DNA of 64,000 nucleotides. It comes from Agromyces bracchium. Lineage in GTDB: Bacteria > Actinomycetota > Actinomycetes > Actinomycetales > Microbacteriaceae. The position numbers and the translations under genes are program-made. Each line of letters starts with the position of its first letter. Position 1 is the first letter of the stretch. This document shows, one piece after another, positions 48,844 to 58,531 of the stretch. The stretch spans positions 124,001-188,000 of the forward strand of contig NZ_WMLB01000025.1 of the NCBI RefSeq assembly GCF_009709675.1, written 5' to 3'. The notes below the pieces were generated by a model. That model searched no databases. It saw only the letters and a list, made by a program, of their open reading frames with translations, and was not told where the DNA came from.

Positions 48844-49830
48844 CTAGGGATGCGGCACCCACCGGATGGCACGACCGTGGGGCTGCGCCCACGCCACCTG
48901 GACGCCGTCGAGCGCCATCACGAAGTCGGTGCTGTCGTTCGGGACGTCCTCGCGCAGCTCGATGCCCGGCACGATCGATCGGGCCTCGATGGAGAGCCAG
49001 CGTCCCGGCAGGCCACCGACGAGCTCGGTGAACCGCGCCCGCGCGCCGCCGTCGACGTAGGCGAGCACGGCCGCGTGGAACACGACGAGGGTCGCCTCGT
49101 CCGGCGCGTCCTCCGCGAGCGATTCGAGCCGCTCGGCGAGGTCCCCCGCGACGATGCGGGGCGGGTCGGCCGCGACGATGCCGGCGGCCGCTCGGAGTCG
49201 TTCGCGTCGATCGTCGTGCTCGGGCCACACGAGGGCTTCGAGCCAGGCGAGGTCGTCGGGGCGCCGCACGTCCAGGGGGTGGAGGTCGATCCCGGCGCGC
49301 CACACCACGGTGGGGAGCCGGTCGGGAACGGGCACGGGACCGCGCGCCTCGCAGTCCAGCACCACGGGACTCGGTCCGGCGGCCGGGTCGAGGCGCGGAT
49401 GCCCGGTGTACGCGTAGCTGTACCGGTCGGGGAAGAGGCAGAGCCCGGCGGACGCCCCGACCTCGAGCAGGGCGATCGGGCCGTCGATCCCGGCGAGCAC
49501 GGGCAGGTGGAGCGCGCACCGGGCAGCCTCGTTCGTCTGCGTGGCGTGGGTGAGGCACATCGCCTGCACCTCGACCCAGTGCGCGTGGAGCCAGTCGCGG
49601 AAAGCACCGTACGGTCCGGTCGGCGCCCCGTGGAACCGGGCGGCCGAGAACACGAGGTTCGGCTGGCGCTTGACCGGGGGCAGGTCGTCGATGAGCGCCA
49701 CCGTCTCGGGATCGCCGGCGACGCCGTGCGCCCACGCCTCGTAGGTCGCCGACATTCCCCGCGCCTCGACCTCGGCGAAGACGCGGTACCGTTCGGCCGT
49801 CGGTGCGGCCGGATCGACGCTCGTCCGCAT
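48844..49830 (-). CDS. DUF2332 family protein
   Basis: 328 residues from the ATG at 49830. Actinobacterial family of unknown function: GMSATYEAWAHGVA, LPPVKRQPNLVFSAAR, TQTNEAARCALHLPVL, LLEVGASAGLCLFPDRY and HPLDVRRPDDLAWLEALVWPEH. The EVGASAG block resembles a nucleotide/SAM-binding loop, so a methyltransferase-like fold is possible. TAGCGT ends 7 nt before the ATG (leaderless). Confidence 0.83.
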   Translation of the reverse strand: MRTSVDPAAPTAERYRVFAEVEARGMSATYEAWAHGVAGDPETVALIDDLPPVKRQPNLVFSAARFHGAPTGPYGAFRDWLHAHWVEVQAMCLTHATQTNEAARCALHLPVLAGIDGPIALLEVGASAGLCLFPDRYSYAYTGHPRLDPAAGPSPVVLDCEARGPVPVPDRLPTVVWRAGIDLHPLDVRRPDDLAWLEALVWPEHDDRRERLRAAAGIVAADPPRIVAGDLAERLESLAEDAPDEATLVVFHAAVLAYVDGGARARFTELVGGLPGRWLSIEARSIVPGIELREDVPNDSTDFVMALDGVQVAWAQPHGRAIRWVPHP

Positions 49831-49974
49831 GCGAGCCACGCTAGGCCCGCACGACGCCCGGGGCAACGGGTCGGGAGCTTCCGGGCCTCCCGGCACGCAG
49901 GACTAGGCTGATCGGGTTGCCCGCGCCACGAACGCCGGGACGACGCATCCGTTCGACGCAGATGGAGACCTGTA

Positions 49975-52527
49975 GTGCCTGGAGAGAACCTCACCCGCAT
50001 CGAGGCCGAGGAGCGCGCGGCGCTCGTCACGGTTCACGACTACGACGTCCGCCTGGACGTCACGACCGGGCCGGAGGTGTTCCGCTCGGAGACGACCGTG
50101 CGCTTCGCCGCTCGGAAGGGTGCGTCCACGTTCATCGATGCGATCACCGCGGCCGTGCACTCGGTCACGCTGAACGGCCGCGAGCTCGACCCGGCCGAGG
50201 TCAGCGACGGCGTCCGCATCCAGCTCGCCGACCTCGACGACGAGAACGAGTTGACGGTCGTCGCCGACGGTCGCTACATGCACACGGGCGAGGGCCTGCA
50301 CCGGTTCGTCGACCCGGTCGACGACGAGGTCTACCTCTACACGCAGTTCGAGGTGCCCGACTCGCGTCGCATGTACGCGGTGTTCGAGCAGCCCGACCTG
50401 AAGGCCGCGTTCCGCTTCACGGTGACCGCGCCGGCGCACTGGCAGGTCGTGTCGAACTCGCCGACGCCCGACCCGGTCGATGCGCACGAGGGCGCGAAGA
50501 CCTGGGCGTTCGAGCCGACCCCGCGGATCTCCAGCTACATCACCGCGCTCGTCGCCGGCCCGTACGACGTGGTGCGCGACGAGCTCACGAGCGCCGACGG
50601 CCGCGTGATCCCGCTCGGCGTGTTCGCCCGCAAGAGCCTGTCGGAGTACCTCGACGCCGACTACGTGTTCGAGAAGACCAAGCAGGGCTTCGACTACTTC
50701 GAGGCGAAGTTCGGCGTGCCCTACCCGTTCGCCAAGTACGACCAGCTCTTCGTGCCGGAGTACAACGCGGGCGCGATGGAGAACGCGGGCGCGGTCACGT
50801 TCACCGAGGTGTACGTGTTCCGCTCGAAGGTGACGGATGCCATCCGCGAGCGCCGGGTCGTGACGATCCTGCACGAGCTCGCGCACATGTGGTTCGGCGA
50901 CCTCGTGACCATGAAGTGGTGGAACGACCTCTGGCTGAACGAGTCGTTCGCGGAGTGGGCGTCGACGATCGCGACCGCCGAGGCGACGGAGTGGGAGGGC
51001 GCCTGGACGACCTTCAACGCCATGGAGAAGAGCTGGGCCTACCGCCAGGACCAGCTGCCCTCGACGCACCCGATCGTCGCGGAGATCCGCGACCTCGAGG
51101 ACGTGCTCGTGAACTTCGACGGCATCACCTACGCCAAGGGCGGCTCGGTGCTGAAGCAGCTCGTCGCCTGGGTCGGCGTCGACGCGTTCTTCGCCGGCGT
51201 CTCGGCGTACTTCCGGAAGCACGCCTGGGGCAACACGACCCTCGCCGACCTGCTCGCCGAGCTCGAGACCGCGAGCGGCCGCGACCTGTCGGGATGGGGG
51301 AAGCTCTGGCTCGAGACGGCGGGCGTGAACACGCTGCGCCCCGAGATCGAGACCGACCACGACGGTCGGATCACCTCGTTCGCCGTGCTCCAGTCCGCGG
51401 TCGCCGAGTACCCGACCATCCGGCCCCACCGCCTCGCGATCGGCTTCTACAACCTCACCGGCGGCAAGCTCGTGCGCGACCACCGCGTCGAGCTCGACGT
51501 CGACGGCGAGCGCACCGAGGTCGCCGAGCTCGTCGGCCTCGCGCGCCCCGACCTCGTGCTGCTGAACGACGACGACCTCGCCTACGCGAAGATCCGCCTC
51601 GACGGGGCGTCGCACGGCGTCGCCCTCGCGAACCTGTCGGAGATCGAGGACCCGCTGGCGCGTGCCCTCGTCTGGAGCTCGGTGTGGGATGCCACGCGCG
51701 ACGCCGAGACCCGCGCGAGCGACTACCTCGCGCTCGTGCTCGGCAACATCGCGAGCGAGACCGAGTCGACGACGCTGCGCATCGTGCTCGCCAACTCGAT
51801 CCTCGCCGCGAGCGCGTACACCGACCCGGCGCGCCGGGCCGACACGCTCCGGCTCCTCGCCGACGGCTTCTGGGACCTCGCGAAGGAGGCCGAGGCGGGC
51901 AGCGACGCGCAGTTCCAGTTCGTGAAGTCGTTCGCGGCGATCGCCGAGCACGGCTCGAACCTCAACGGGCTCGAGGAGCTGTACGCCGGGACGACCTCGC
52001 TCGACGGCCTCGCGGTCGACACCGACCTCGGGTGGGAGCTGCTCATCGCGCTGGCCGCGGCCGGCCGCGCCGGCGACACCGAGATCGACGCCCGCCTCGC
52101 CGAGGACGACACCGTCACCGGGCGCGAGGCCGCCGCGAAGGCGCGTGCCGCGATCCCCACCGCCGAGGCGAAGGAACGGGCATGGTCCTCGCTCGTCGAC
52201 TCCGACACGGCGACGAACTCCGTCGTCCGCGACACCGCCATCGGCTTCGTGCGCTCGGCCGACCTCGCCCTCCTCGAGGGTTTCGTCGACCGGTACTTCG
52301 CGATGATCGGGCGCGTCTGGACCGAGCGCAGCTACGCGATCGCCGAGAAGCTCGTCGACGGGCTCTACCCGTCGACCCTCGCGAACCGCGCCCTGGCCGA
52401 CGCCTCGCGCGGATGGCTCGACGCCAACCCCGAAGCGCCCGCCGCGCTGCGCCGCCTCGTGGTGGAGAACCTCGCCGGCGTCGACCGCGCGCTCGACGCG
52501 CAGGCGCGCGACGCCCGGGAGGGCTGA
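49975..52527 (+). CDS. pepN: Aminopeptidase N (M1 family), copy 1
   Basis: 850 residues from a GTG with GGAGA upstream. M1 zinc metallopeptidase: exopeptidase motif GAMEN (in YNAGAMENAGA), zinc motif HELAH at 300-304 and downstream NESFAEW with the third ligand Glu. It removes N-terminal residues from peptides in the cytoplasm (no signal peptide). TAGGCT at 49904-49909 is a likely -10. Immediately followed by a full-length paralogue. Confidence 0.95.
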   Translation: MPGENLTRIEAEERAALVTVHDYDVRLDVTTGPEVFRSETTVRFAARKGASTFIDAITAAVHSVTLNGRELDPAEVSDGVRIQLADLDDENELTVVADGRYMHTGEGLHRFVDPVDDEVYLYTQFEVPDSRRMYAVFEQPDLKAAFRFTVTAPAHWQVVSNSPTPDPVDAHEGAKTWAFEPTPRISSYITALVAGPYDVVRDELTSADGRVIPLGVFARKSLSEYLDADYVFEKTKQGFDYFEAKFGVPYPFAKYDQLFVPEYNAGAMENAGAVTFTEVYVFRSKVTDAIRERRVVTILHELAHMWFGDLVTMKWWNDLWLNESFAEWASTIATAEATEWEGAWTTFNAMEKSWAYRQDQLPSTHPIVAEIRDLEDVLVNFDGITYAKGGSVLKQLVAWVGVDAFFAGVSAYFRKHAWGNTTLADLLAELETASGRDLSGWGKLWLETAGVNTLRPEIETDHDGRITSFAVLQSAVAEYPTIRPHRLAIGFYNLTGGKLVRDHRVELDVDGERTEVAELVGLARPDLVLLNDDDLAYAKIRLDGASHGVALANLSEIEDPLARALVWSSVWDATRDAETRASDYLALVLGNIASETESTTLRIVLANSILAASAYTDPARRADTLRLLADGFWDLAKEAEAGSDAQFQFVKSFAAIAEHGSNLNGLEELYAGTTSLDGLAVDTDLGWELLIALAAAGRAGDTEIDARLAEDDTVTGREAAAKARAAIPTAEAKERAWSSLVDSDTATNSVVRDTAIGFVRSADLALLEGFVDRYFAMIGRVWTERSYAIAEKLVDGLYPSTLANRALADASRGWLDANPEAPAALRRLVVENLAGVDRALDAQARDAREG

Positions 52528-55076
52528 TGTCGGCCCGCCCCGACCTGACGCGGGCGGAGGCCGAGGAGCGCGCGTCGCTCCTCGGCTCCCCCGCGTACGA
52601 GGTCACGCTCGACCTCACCGGCGACGACGGCCGGTTCCGCTCCGACACGCTCGTGCGCTTCACCGCGACGCCCGGCGCCTCGACCTTCATCGAGGCCACG
52701 ACCGCCGAACTGCACGAGGTGGTCCTGAACGGCCGGCCGCTCGATGCGGCCGTCTCCGACGGCTACCGGATCCGGCTCGACGGCCTCGAGGCCGAGAACG
52801 AGCTGCTCGTCGTCTCGACGCGCGAGTACACCAACACCGGCGAGGGCCTGCACCGGTTCGTCGACCCCGTCGACGGCGAGGCGTACCTCTACACCGAGTT
52901 CGCGGTCGCCGAGGCGAACCGGGTCTACGCGGTGTTCGACCAGCCCGACCTCAAGGCGTCGGTCCGCTTCACGATCACCGCGCCCGACCACTGGAGCGTG
53001 CTGAGCAACGCGCCCTCGCCCGAGCCGCACCCCGCGGCATCCGGCACCGCGGTCTGGGCCTTCGAGACCGGACCCGTCATCTCGAGCTACATCGTCGCGA
53101 TCGTCGCCGGACCGTACGCGTCGTGGCACTCGTCGGCGACGAGCCGCGACGGCCGCGAGGTGCCGCTCGGCGTCTTCACGCGCGCGTCGCTCGCGCAGTA
53201 CGCGGAGCCCGAGGTCATGTTCGAGCTCGTGCGGAGCGGTCTGGCGTTCTACGAGGACGCCTTCGGCGTGCCCTACCCCTACGGGAAGTACGACCAGGTG
53301 TTCGTGCCCGAGTACAACTGGGGCGCGATGGAGAACGTCGGCGCGGTCACCTTCAACGAGGGGTACCTGTTCCGCTCGCGCGTGTCCGACGCGCGCCGCG
53401 AGCAGCGCGCGATCGTCGTGCTGCACGAGCTCAGCCACATGTGGTTCGGCAACTCGGTCACGATGCGCTGGTGGAACGACCTGTGGCTCAACGAGTCGTT
53501 CGCGACCTGGGCGTCGACGCTCGCGACCTCGCGGGTGACCGAGTTCAGCGACGTGTGGGCGACGTTCGCGACCGACGAGAAGACGCACGCGGCCGAGCAG
53601 GACCAGCTGCCCTCGACGCACCCGATCGTCGCCGAGATCCACGACCTCGGCGACGTCGAGGTCAACTTCGACGCGATCACCTACGACAAGGGCGCGTCGG
53701 TGCTGAAGCAGCTCGTCGCGTGGGTGGGCCTCGAGGCCTTCCAGCGCGGCGTCGGCGCGTACCTCGCGCGTCACTCGGGCGGCAACGCGACCCTCGCCGA
53801 CCTGCTCGTCGAGCTCGAGCGGGCGAGCGGGCGCGACCTCGCCGACTGGTCGGCGAAGTGGCTCGAGACCGCGGGCGTGAACACGCTGCGGCTCGTGGTC
53901 GAGACGGATGCCGCGGGGGTGATCACCGCGGCCCGGGTCGAGCAGTCGGCGGCGGCGTCGCACCCGACGCTCCGCCCGCACCGCGTCGCGATCGGGTCCT
54001 ACGACGACGTCGACGGCCGCCTCGAGCGGATCCACCGCGTCGAACTCGACATCGACGGCGCATCGACCGACGTGCCCGAGCTCGTCGGACGGTCGCGGCC
54101 GGCGCTGCTGCTCGTGAACGACGACGACCTGACCTACGCGAAGGTCCGGCTCGACGGGCCGTCGTTCGCCGTCGCACGCGACCGGCTGTCGGACGTCGTC
54201 GACCCGGTCGCGCGCGCGGTCATCGTGGGCTCGGCCTGGGACGGCGTGCGCGACGCGGAGATCCCCGCCTCCGACTTCGTGCGCCTCGTCGTGGCGAACG
54301 TCGGGCATGAGACGCAGTCCGCCGCGCGCGGCCTGGCGCTCTCCCGGCTGGAACTCGCCGCATCCCGCTACCTCGCCGACCACCACCGCGACGTGCTGGC
54401 CGAGGAGGCCGCCGACGCGGTGTGGGCGCTCGCCGAACTCGCTCCGGAGGGTTCCGACGCGCAGCTGCAGTTCGTGAAGGCCTTCACGCGGCTCGCGTGC
54501 GTGCCCGCGCACGCCGACGTGCTCGAGGCGCTCGCCACCGGCGAGGCCCGCCTCGCCGGTCTCGACATCGACCTCGACCTGCGGTGGGAGATCACGATCG
54601 CCCGGGCCGCGCTCGGCGCGGCGTCCGACGCCGAGATCGACGCAGCGCTCGCCGCGGACGACACCGCGAAGGGGCGCCAGCTCGCCGAGACCGCGCGTGC
54701 CGCGCGGCCCGACCAGGCGGTGAAGGATGCCGCGTGGCGGCGCGTCGCGACCGACACGGCGCTGTCGAACGACCTCGCCCGCGCGATCGCCGACGGCTGG
54801 CAGCGCACGACGGATCCGGTACTGCTCGCCGGCACCGCCGACGACTACCTCGACATGCTCGACCGGGTGTGGGCGGAGCGGAGCTTCACGATGGCCGCGC
54901 TCATCGTGCGACGGCTGTTCCCGGCGCCCGTCGTCGACGCCGAACTCGCGAGCCGTGTCCGCGCCTGGCTGGGCGCGCACGAGGAGCCGGCGCCGCTGCA
55001 CCGGCTCGTCGCCGAGCAGCTGAGCGAGCTCGAGCGCGCCCTCGCCGCACGGGATCGGGACGCCACGACCGCGTAG
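52527..55076 (+). CDS. Aminopeptidase N (M1 family), copy 2
   Basis: 849 residues, starting on the last base of the preceding stop (TGATG). The same architecture as copy 1 is intact: GAMEN (in YNWGAMENVGA), HELSH at 300-304 and NESFATW. Identity is strong in the catalytic half and weaker in the C-terminal helical half, suggesting different substrate pockets. Probably arose by tandem duplication; both copies look functional. Confidence 0.94.
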   Translation: MSARPDLTRAEAEERASLLGSPAYEVTLDLTGDDGRFRSDTLVRFTATPGASTFIEATTAELHEVVLNGRPLDAAVSDGYRIRLDGLEAENELLVVSTREYTNTGEGLHRFVDPVDGEAYLYTEFAVAEANRVYAVFDQPDLKASVRFTITAPDHWSVLSNAPSPEPHPAASGTAVWAFETGPVISSYIVAIVAGPYASWHSSATSRDGREVPLGVFTRASLAQYAEPEVMFELVRSGLAFYEDAFGVPYPYGKYDQVFVPEYNWGAMENVGAVTFNEGYLFRSRVSDARREQRAIVVLHELSHMWFGNSVTMRWWNDLWLNESFATWASTLATSRVTEFSDVWATFATDEKTHAAEQDQLPSTHPIVAEIHDLGDVEVNFDAITYDKGASVLKQLVAWVGLEAFQRGVGAYLARHSGGNATLADLLVELERASGRDLADWSAKWLETAGVNTLRLVVETDAAGVITAARVEQSAAASHPTLRPHRVAIGSYDDVDGRLERIHRVELDIDGASTDVPELVGRSRPALLLVNDDDLTYAKVRLDGPSFAVARDRLSDVVDPVARAVIVGSAWDGVRDAEIPASDFVRLVVANVGHETQSAARGLALSRLELAASRYLADHHRDVLAEEAADAVWALAELAPEGSDAQLQFVKAFTRLACVPAHADVLEALATGEARLAGLDIDLDLRWEITIARAALGAASDAEIDAALAADDTAKGRQLAETARAARPDQAVKDAAWRRVATDTALSNDLARAIADGWQRTTDPVLLAGTADDYLDMLDRVWAERSFTMAALIVRRLFPAPVVDAELASRVRAWLGAHEEPAPLHRLVAEQLSELERALAARDRDATTA

Positions 55077-55096
55077 GCCCGCGAGCCTCGCACCGA

Positions 55097-55136
55097 CGAG
55101 GCCCGTCCGGCTCCGCAACGGACCCGACGGGCCTCG
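55097..55136 (+). terminator. Hairpin terminator after the aminopeptidase pair
   Basis: A perfect 11-bp stem CGAGGCCCGTC / GACGGGCCTCG with an 18-nt loop lies 20 nt after the second pepN-like gene. Confidence 0.65.
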
Positions 55137-55191
55137 CGGCGTTCGCCGTCCCAGCGTGCGCCCGGTCGCGCGCGGATACACTTCGATCATC

Positions 55192-56307
55192 ATGCGACCG
55201 TTCGAAGAACCCGGCCCCGAGCAGGTCGACATCTCCGTGCAGATCGACGCCTTCCAGGAGACCTGGTACGGCCAGATCCTGTTCAACGTCATCGACATCG
55301 CCATCATCGTCGCGGTCGCGCTCCTCATCCGGTGGCTCCTGCACTTCGTGATCCGTCGCACGGTCAACCAGATCGTCACGGGCGTCAAGCGCAAGCAGGA
55401 CGTCTCCGACACGCAGGCGTTGAACGCGGCGTCGCCGCTCGCCGCCGTCCGGGTCGTCCAGCGCACGCGAACGCTCGGGTCGGTGCTGAAGAACATCGTC
55501 AACGTCACCATCGCCATCCTCGTGCTGATCCTCGTCGTCGGCACGCTCTGGCCCGACATCCTCGGCTCGTTCACGCTGCTCTCCGCGGCGATCGGCGCCG
55601 GCCTCGGCTTCGGCGCTCAGAACATCGTGAAGGATGCCCTGAACGGCATGTTCATGGTGGTCGAGGACCAGCTCGGCGTCGGCGACATCGTCGACCTCGG
55701 GCATGCGACCGGCATCGTCGAGGAGGTGCGCATCCGCGTGACCTCCGTCCGCGACGTCAACGGCACCCTCTGGTTCGTCCGCAACGGCGAGATCACCCGC
55801 GTCGGCAACATGTCCCAGGGCTGGGCCCGCGTCATCATCGACCTCGCCGTGCCGTACACCGCCGACGTCGACGAGGTCGAGGCGGCCATGCTCGGCACCG
55901 CGAACGAGATGGCCCGGTCGGGCAAGTGGCGATCGCGCGTGCTGGAGAAGCCGGAGATCTGGGGACTGGAGTCGGTCTCGTCCGATGCGATGGTGATCCG
56001 GATCGTCATGAAGGTGCGCACGTCGGCGAAGGACGACGTCGCCCGTGAGCTCCGGATGCGACTCAAGCGCACGCTCGACGCCATGGACCTGACGCTGCCG
56101 AGCCTCTCGAGCGTCGTGCTCACGGGCTTCGACGGGGTCACGCGCGTGAAGGGCGCCAAGCCCCCGAAGACCGAGCCGAACCCCGTCATGGAGCGCAAGG
56201 CGCCGAGCAAGCGCCTGCTCCGCGCGATGCGCGCCGCGAACACCGTCACCGGCACGGGCAGCGTCCCGACCACGACCGACGACACGAGCCCGAAGGACAC
56301 GCCGTGA
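55192..56307 (+). CDS. mscS: MscS family small-conductance mechanosensitive channel
   Basis: 371 residues. About three membrane helices; the pore-lining helix reads AAIGAGLGFGAQNIVKDALNGMF. A beta domain (GDIVDLGHATGIVEEVRIRVTSVRDVNGTLWFVRNGEI) and C-terminal alpha/beta domain follow. Releases solutes on hypo-osmotic shock. TACACT (55177-55182) ends 9 nt before the ATG. Its stop overlaps the next gene (GTGA). Confidence 0.92.
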   Translation: MRPFEEPGPEQVDISVQIDAFQETWYGQILFNVIDIAIIVAVALLIRWLLHFVIRRTVNQIVTGVKRKQDVSDTQALNAASPLAAVRVVQRTRTLGSVLKNIVNVTIAILVLILVVGTLWPDILGSFTLLSAAIGAGLGFGAQNIVKDALNGMFMVVEDQLGVGDIVDLGHATGIVEEVRIRVTSVRDVNGTLWFVRNGEITRVGNMSQGWARVIIDLAVPYTADVDEVEAAMLGTANEMARSGKWRSRVLEKPEIWGLESVSSDAMVIRIVMKVRTSAKDDVARELRMRLKRTLDAMDLTLPSLSSVVLTGFDGVTRVKGAKPPKTEPNPVMERKAPSKRLLRAMRAANTVTGTGSVPTTTDDTSPKDTP

Positions 56308-56705
56308 GCATGCCCGACAACCTGCCCTCGCCGAGCTTCTACGACCAGGTCGGCGGCCACGAGACCTTCGCGCGGCTCGTGCACGAGTTCTACCGCGGCG
56401 TGGCGGGCGACCCGGTGCTGAAGCCCATGTACCCCGAGGACGACCTCGGCCCCGCCGAGGAACGACTGCTGATGTTCCTCGAGCAGTACTGGGGCGGGCC
56501 GACCACGTACGGCGAGCAGCGCGGCCACCCGCGCCTCCGGCTCCGCCACCAGCCGTTCAAGGTGAACCCCGAGGCGCGCGACCGCTGGTTGGCGCACATG
56601 CGCGAGGCCGTCGACACGCTCGACCTGCCGCCCGTCGCCGAGGCGACGCTGTGGGACTATCTCCAGCGTGCGGCGTTCGCGATGGTGAACACCTTCGAGG
56701 AGTAG
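56304..56705 (+). CDS. glbO: Group II truncated hemoglobin (GlbO-like)
   Basis: 133 residues from a GTG with AAGGA upstream. Truncated 2-on-2 globin: Tyr30 (B10 region, HEFYRGV), Tyr43 in PMYP (CD1), proximal His82 (LRHQPF) and Trp95 (G8). These match actinobacterial HbO-type globins that bind oxygen and react with NO or peroxide. Translationally coupled to mscS and 29 nt upstream of a flavoprotein that could serve as reductase, although this is only suggested by position. Confidence 0.93.
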   Translation: MSMPDNLPSPSFYDQVGGHETFARLVHEFYRGVAGDPVLKPMYPEDDLGPAEERLLMFLEQYWGGPTTYGEQRGHPRLRLRHQPFKVNPEARDRWLAHMREAVDTLDLPPVAEATLWDYLQRAAFAMVNTFEE

Positions 56706-56734
56706 CCGCCCCCGCCAGAGACGAAGGAGTCCCC

Positions 56735-58420
56735 GTGGCCGACCCGACCACTCCCCCGGCGGCGCCCGCCGCCCCCACCGAGTTCGACGCCGTGATCGTG
56801 GGCGGCGGCCTGTCCGGCCTCGTCGCGGCATCCGAACTCGTCGACGCCGGCAAGCGGGTCGTCATCGTCGACCAGGAGCCGGAGGCGAGCCTCGGAGGCC
56901 AGGCGTGGTGGTCGTTCGGCGGCCTCTTCCTCATCGATTCGCCGGAGCAGCGGCGGCTCGGCGTGCGCGACTCGCTCGAGCTCGCCCGCCAGGACTGGCT
57001 CGGCACGGCCGGCTTCGACCGCGACGAGGACGAGTGGGGTCGCCGGTGGGCCGAGGCGTACCTCGCGTTCGCGGCCGGCGAGAAGCGGTCGTGGCTCCGC
57101 GGGAAGGGCCTGAAGTTCTTCCCGGTCATCGGCTGGGCCGAGCGCGGGGCCGGCATGGCGGTCGGGCACGGCAACTCGGTACCCCGCTTCCACATCACGT
57201 GGGGCACCGGACCGGGCGTGCTCGAGCCCTTCATCGCGCGCGCGCGTGCGGGCGAGGCGGCCGGGCTCGTGACGCTGCGATTCCGTCACCGGGTGGACGA
57301 GCTCGTCGTCGAGGACGGCGCGGTCGTAGGCGTCCGGGGTGCACGCCTCGCACCCGACGACGCCCTGCGCGGCGTCGGAACGAACCGCGACGTCGTGGGC
57401 GAGTTCGAGCTGCGCGCGCCGGCCGTCGTGGTCGCGTCCGGCGGGATCGGCGGCAACCACGACCTCGTGCGGTCGGCGTGGCCCGAGCGGCTCGGCACGC
57501 CACCGGCCGAGATGCTCTCGGGCGTCCCGGCGCACGTCGACGGCCGCATGCTCGGCATCGCCGAGGCATCCGGGGCGCGCCTCGTCAACGGCGACCGCAT
57601 GTGGCACTACACCGAGGGCATCACGAACTGGGACCCGGTGTGGGCTCGGCACGGCATCCGCATCCTGCCCGGGCCCTCCTCGATGTGGTTCGACGCGACC
57701 GGGGCGCGATTGCCGGCGCCGCTCTTCCCCGGCTTCGACACGCTCGGAACGCTCGAGCACCTCGCCCGCACTGGCCACGACCACTCGTGGTTCGTGCTCA
57801 CGCAGCGCATCATCGAGAAGGAGTTCGCGCTCTCCGGGAGCGAGCAGAACCCCGACCTCACAAACAAGGACCTCCGGCTGCTCGCCGACCGCCTCGGCTC
57901 CGGCGCGCCCGGTCCGGTCGAGGCGTTCAAGCAGCACGGCGTCGACTTCGTCGTCGCCGACACGCTGCCCGAGCTGCTCGACGGCATGCGCCGCCTCTCG
58001 CCGGGCGACCTCCTCGACACCGAGCGGATCGAGCGCGAGGTCGTCGCACGCGACCGCGAGGTCGAGCACGAGTTCTCCAAGGACCTCCAACTGACCGCCG
58101 TGCGAGGCGCCCGGAACTACCGCGGCGACAAGCTCATCCGGGTCGCTCCCCCGCACCGCATCCTCGACCCGAAGGCGGGTCCGCTCATCGCGGTGAAGCT
58201 GCACATCCTCACGCGCAAGAGCCTCGGCGGCATCCAGACCGACCTCGACTCGAGGGCACTCGGCGCCGACGGCGTGCCCGTTCCCGGCCTCTACGCGGTC
58301 GGCGAGGCGGCGGGCTTCGGCGGCGGCGGCGTGCACGGCTACCGCGCGCTCGAGGGCACGTTCCTCGGCGGGTGCCTGTTCACCGGCCGCGCCGCGGGGC
58401 GGGCGATCGCGGCCGGCTGA
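56735..58420 (+). CDS. FAD-binding dehydrogenase (fumarate reductase/ketosteroid dehydrogenase-like)
   Basis: 561 residues from a GTG with GAAGGAG upstream. N-terminal FAD motif VIVGGGLSGLVAASELVDAGKRVVIVDQE (GGGLSG at 23-28), a VVASGGIGGNHDLV segment and C-terminal GLYAVGEAAGFGGGGVHGYRALEGTFLGGCLFTG. Belongs to the FAD-dependent oxidoreductase 2 superfamily; substrate unknown. Probably co-transcribed with glbO. Confidence 0.87.
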   Translation: MADPTTPPAAPAAPTEFDAVIVGGGLSGLVAASELVDAGKRVVIVDQEPEASLGGQAWWSFGGLFLIDSPEQRRLGVRDSLELARQDWLGTAGFDRDEDEWGRRWAEAYLAFAAGEKRSWLRGKGLKFFPVIGWAERGAGMAVGHGNSVPRFHITWGTGPGVLEPFIARARAGEAAGLVTLRFRHRVDELVVEDGAVVGVRGARLAPDDALRGVGTNRDVVGEFELRAPAVVVASGGIGGNHDLVRSAWPERLGTPPAEMLSGVPAHVDGRMLGIAEASGARLVNGDRMWHYTEGITNWDPVWARHGIRILPGPSSMWFDATGARLPAPLFPGFDTLGTLEHLARTGHDHSWFVLTQRIIEKEFALSGSEQNPDLTNKDLRLLADRLGSGAPGPVEAFKQHGVDFVVADTLPELLDGMRRLSPGDLLDTERIEREVVARDREVEHEFSKDLQLTAVRGARNYRGDKLIRVAPPHRILDPKAGPLIAVKLHILTRKSLGGIQTDLDSRALGADGVPVPGLYAVGEAAGFGGGGVHGYRALEGTFLGGCLFTGRAAGRAIAAG

Positions 58421-58470
58421 CGGCGACGGGGCTCGCGCAGGTGCGAGGGCGCCCGGCGTCCTCGAACCCG

Positions 58471-58530
58471 ATGACGGCAGCGGCGGTGACGGCAGCGGCG
58501 GTGACGGCGGCGGCGATGACGGATGCCGCG
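58471..58530. repeat. Four imperfect 15-bp tandem repeats between convergent genes
   Basis: Units ATGACGGCAGCGGCG, GTGACGGCAGCGGCG, GTGACGGCGGCGGCG and ATGACGGATGCCGCG stand head to tail in the 111-nt gap before the stop of the minus-strand gene. They would encode (V/M)TAAA if translated, but no gene is supported there. Confidence 0.85.
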
Positions 58531-58531
58531 G

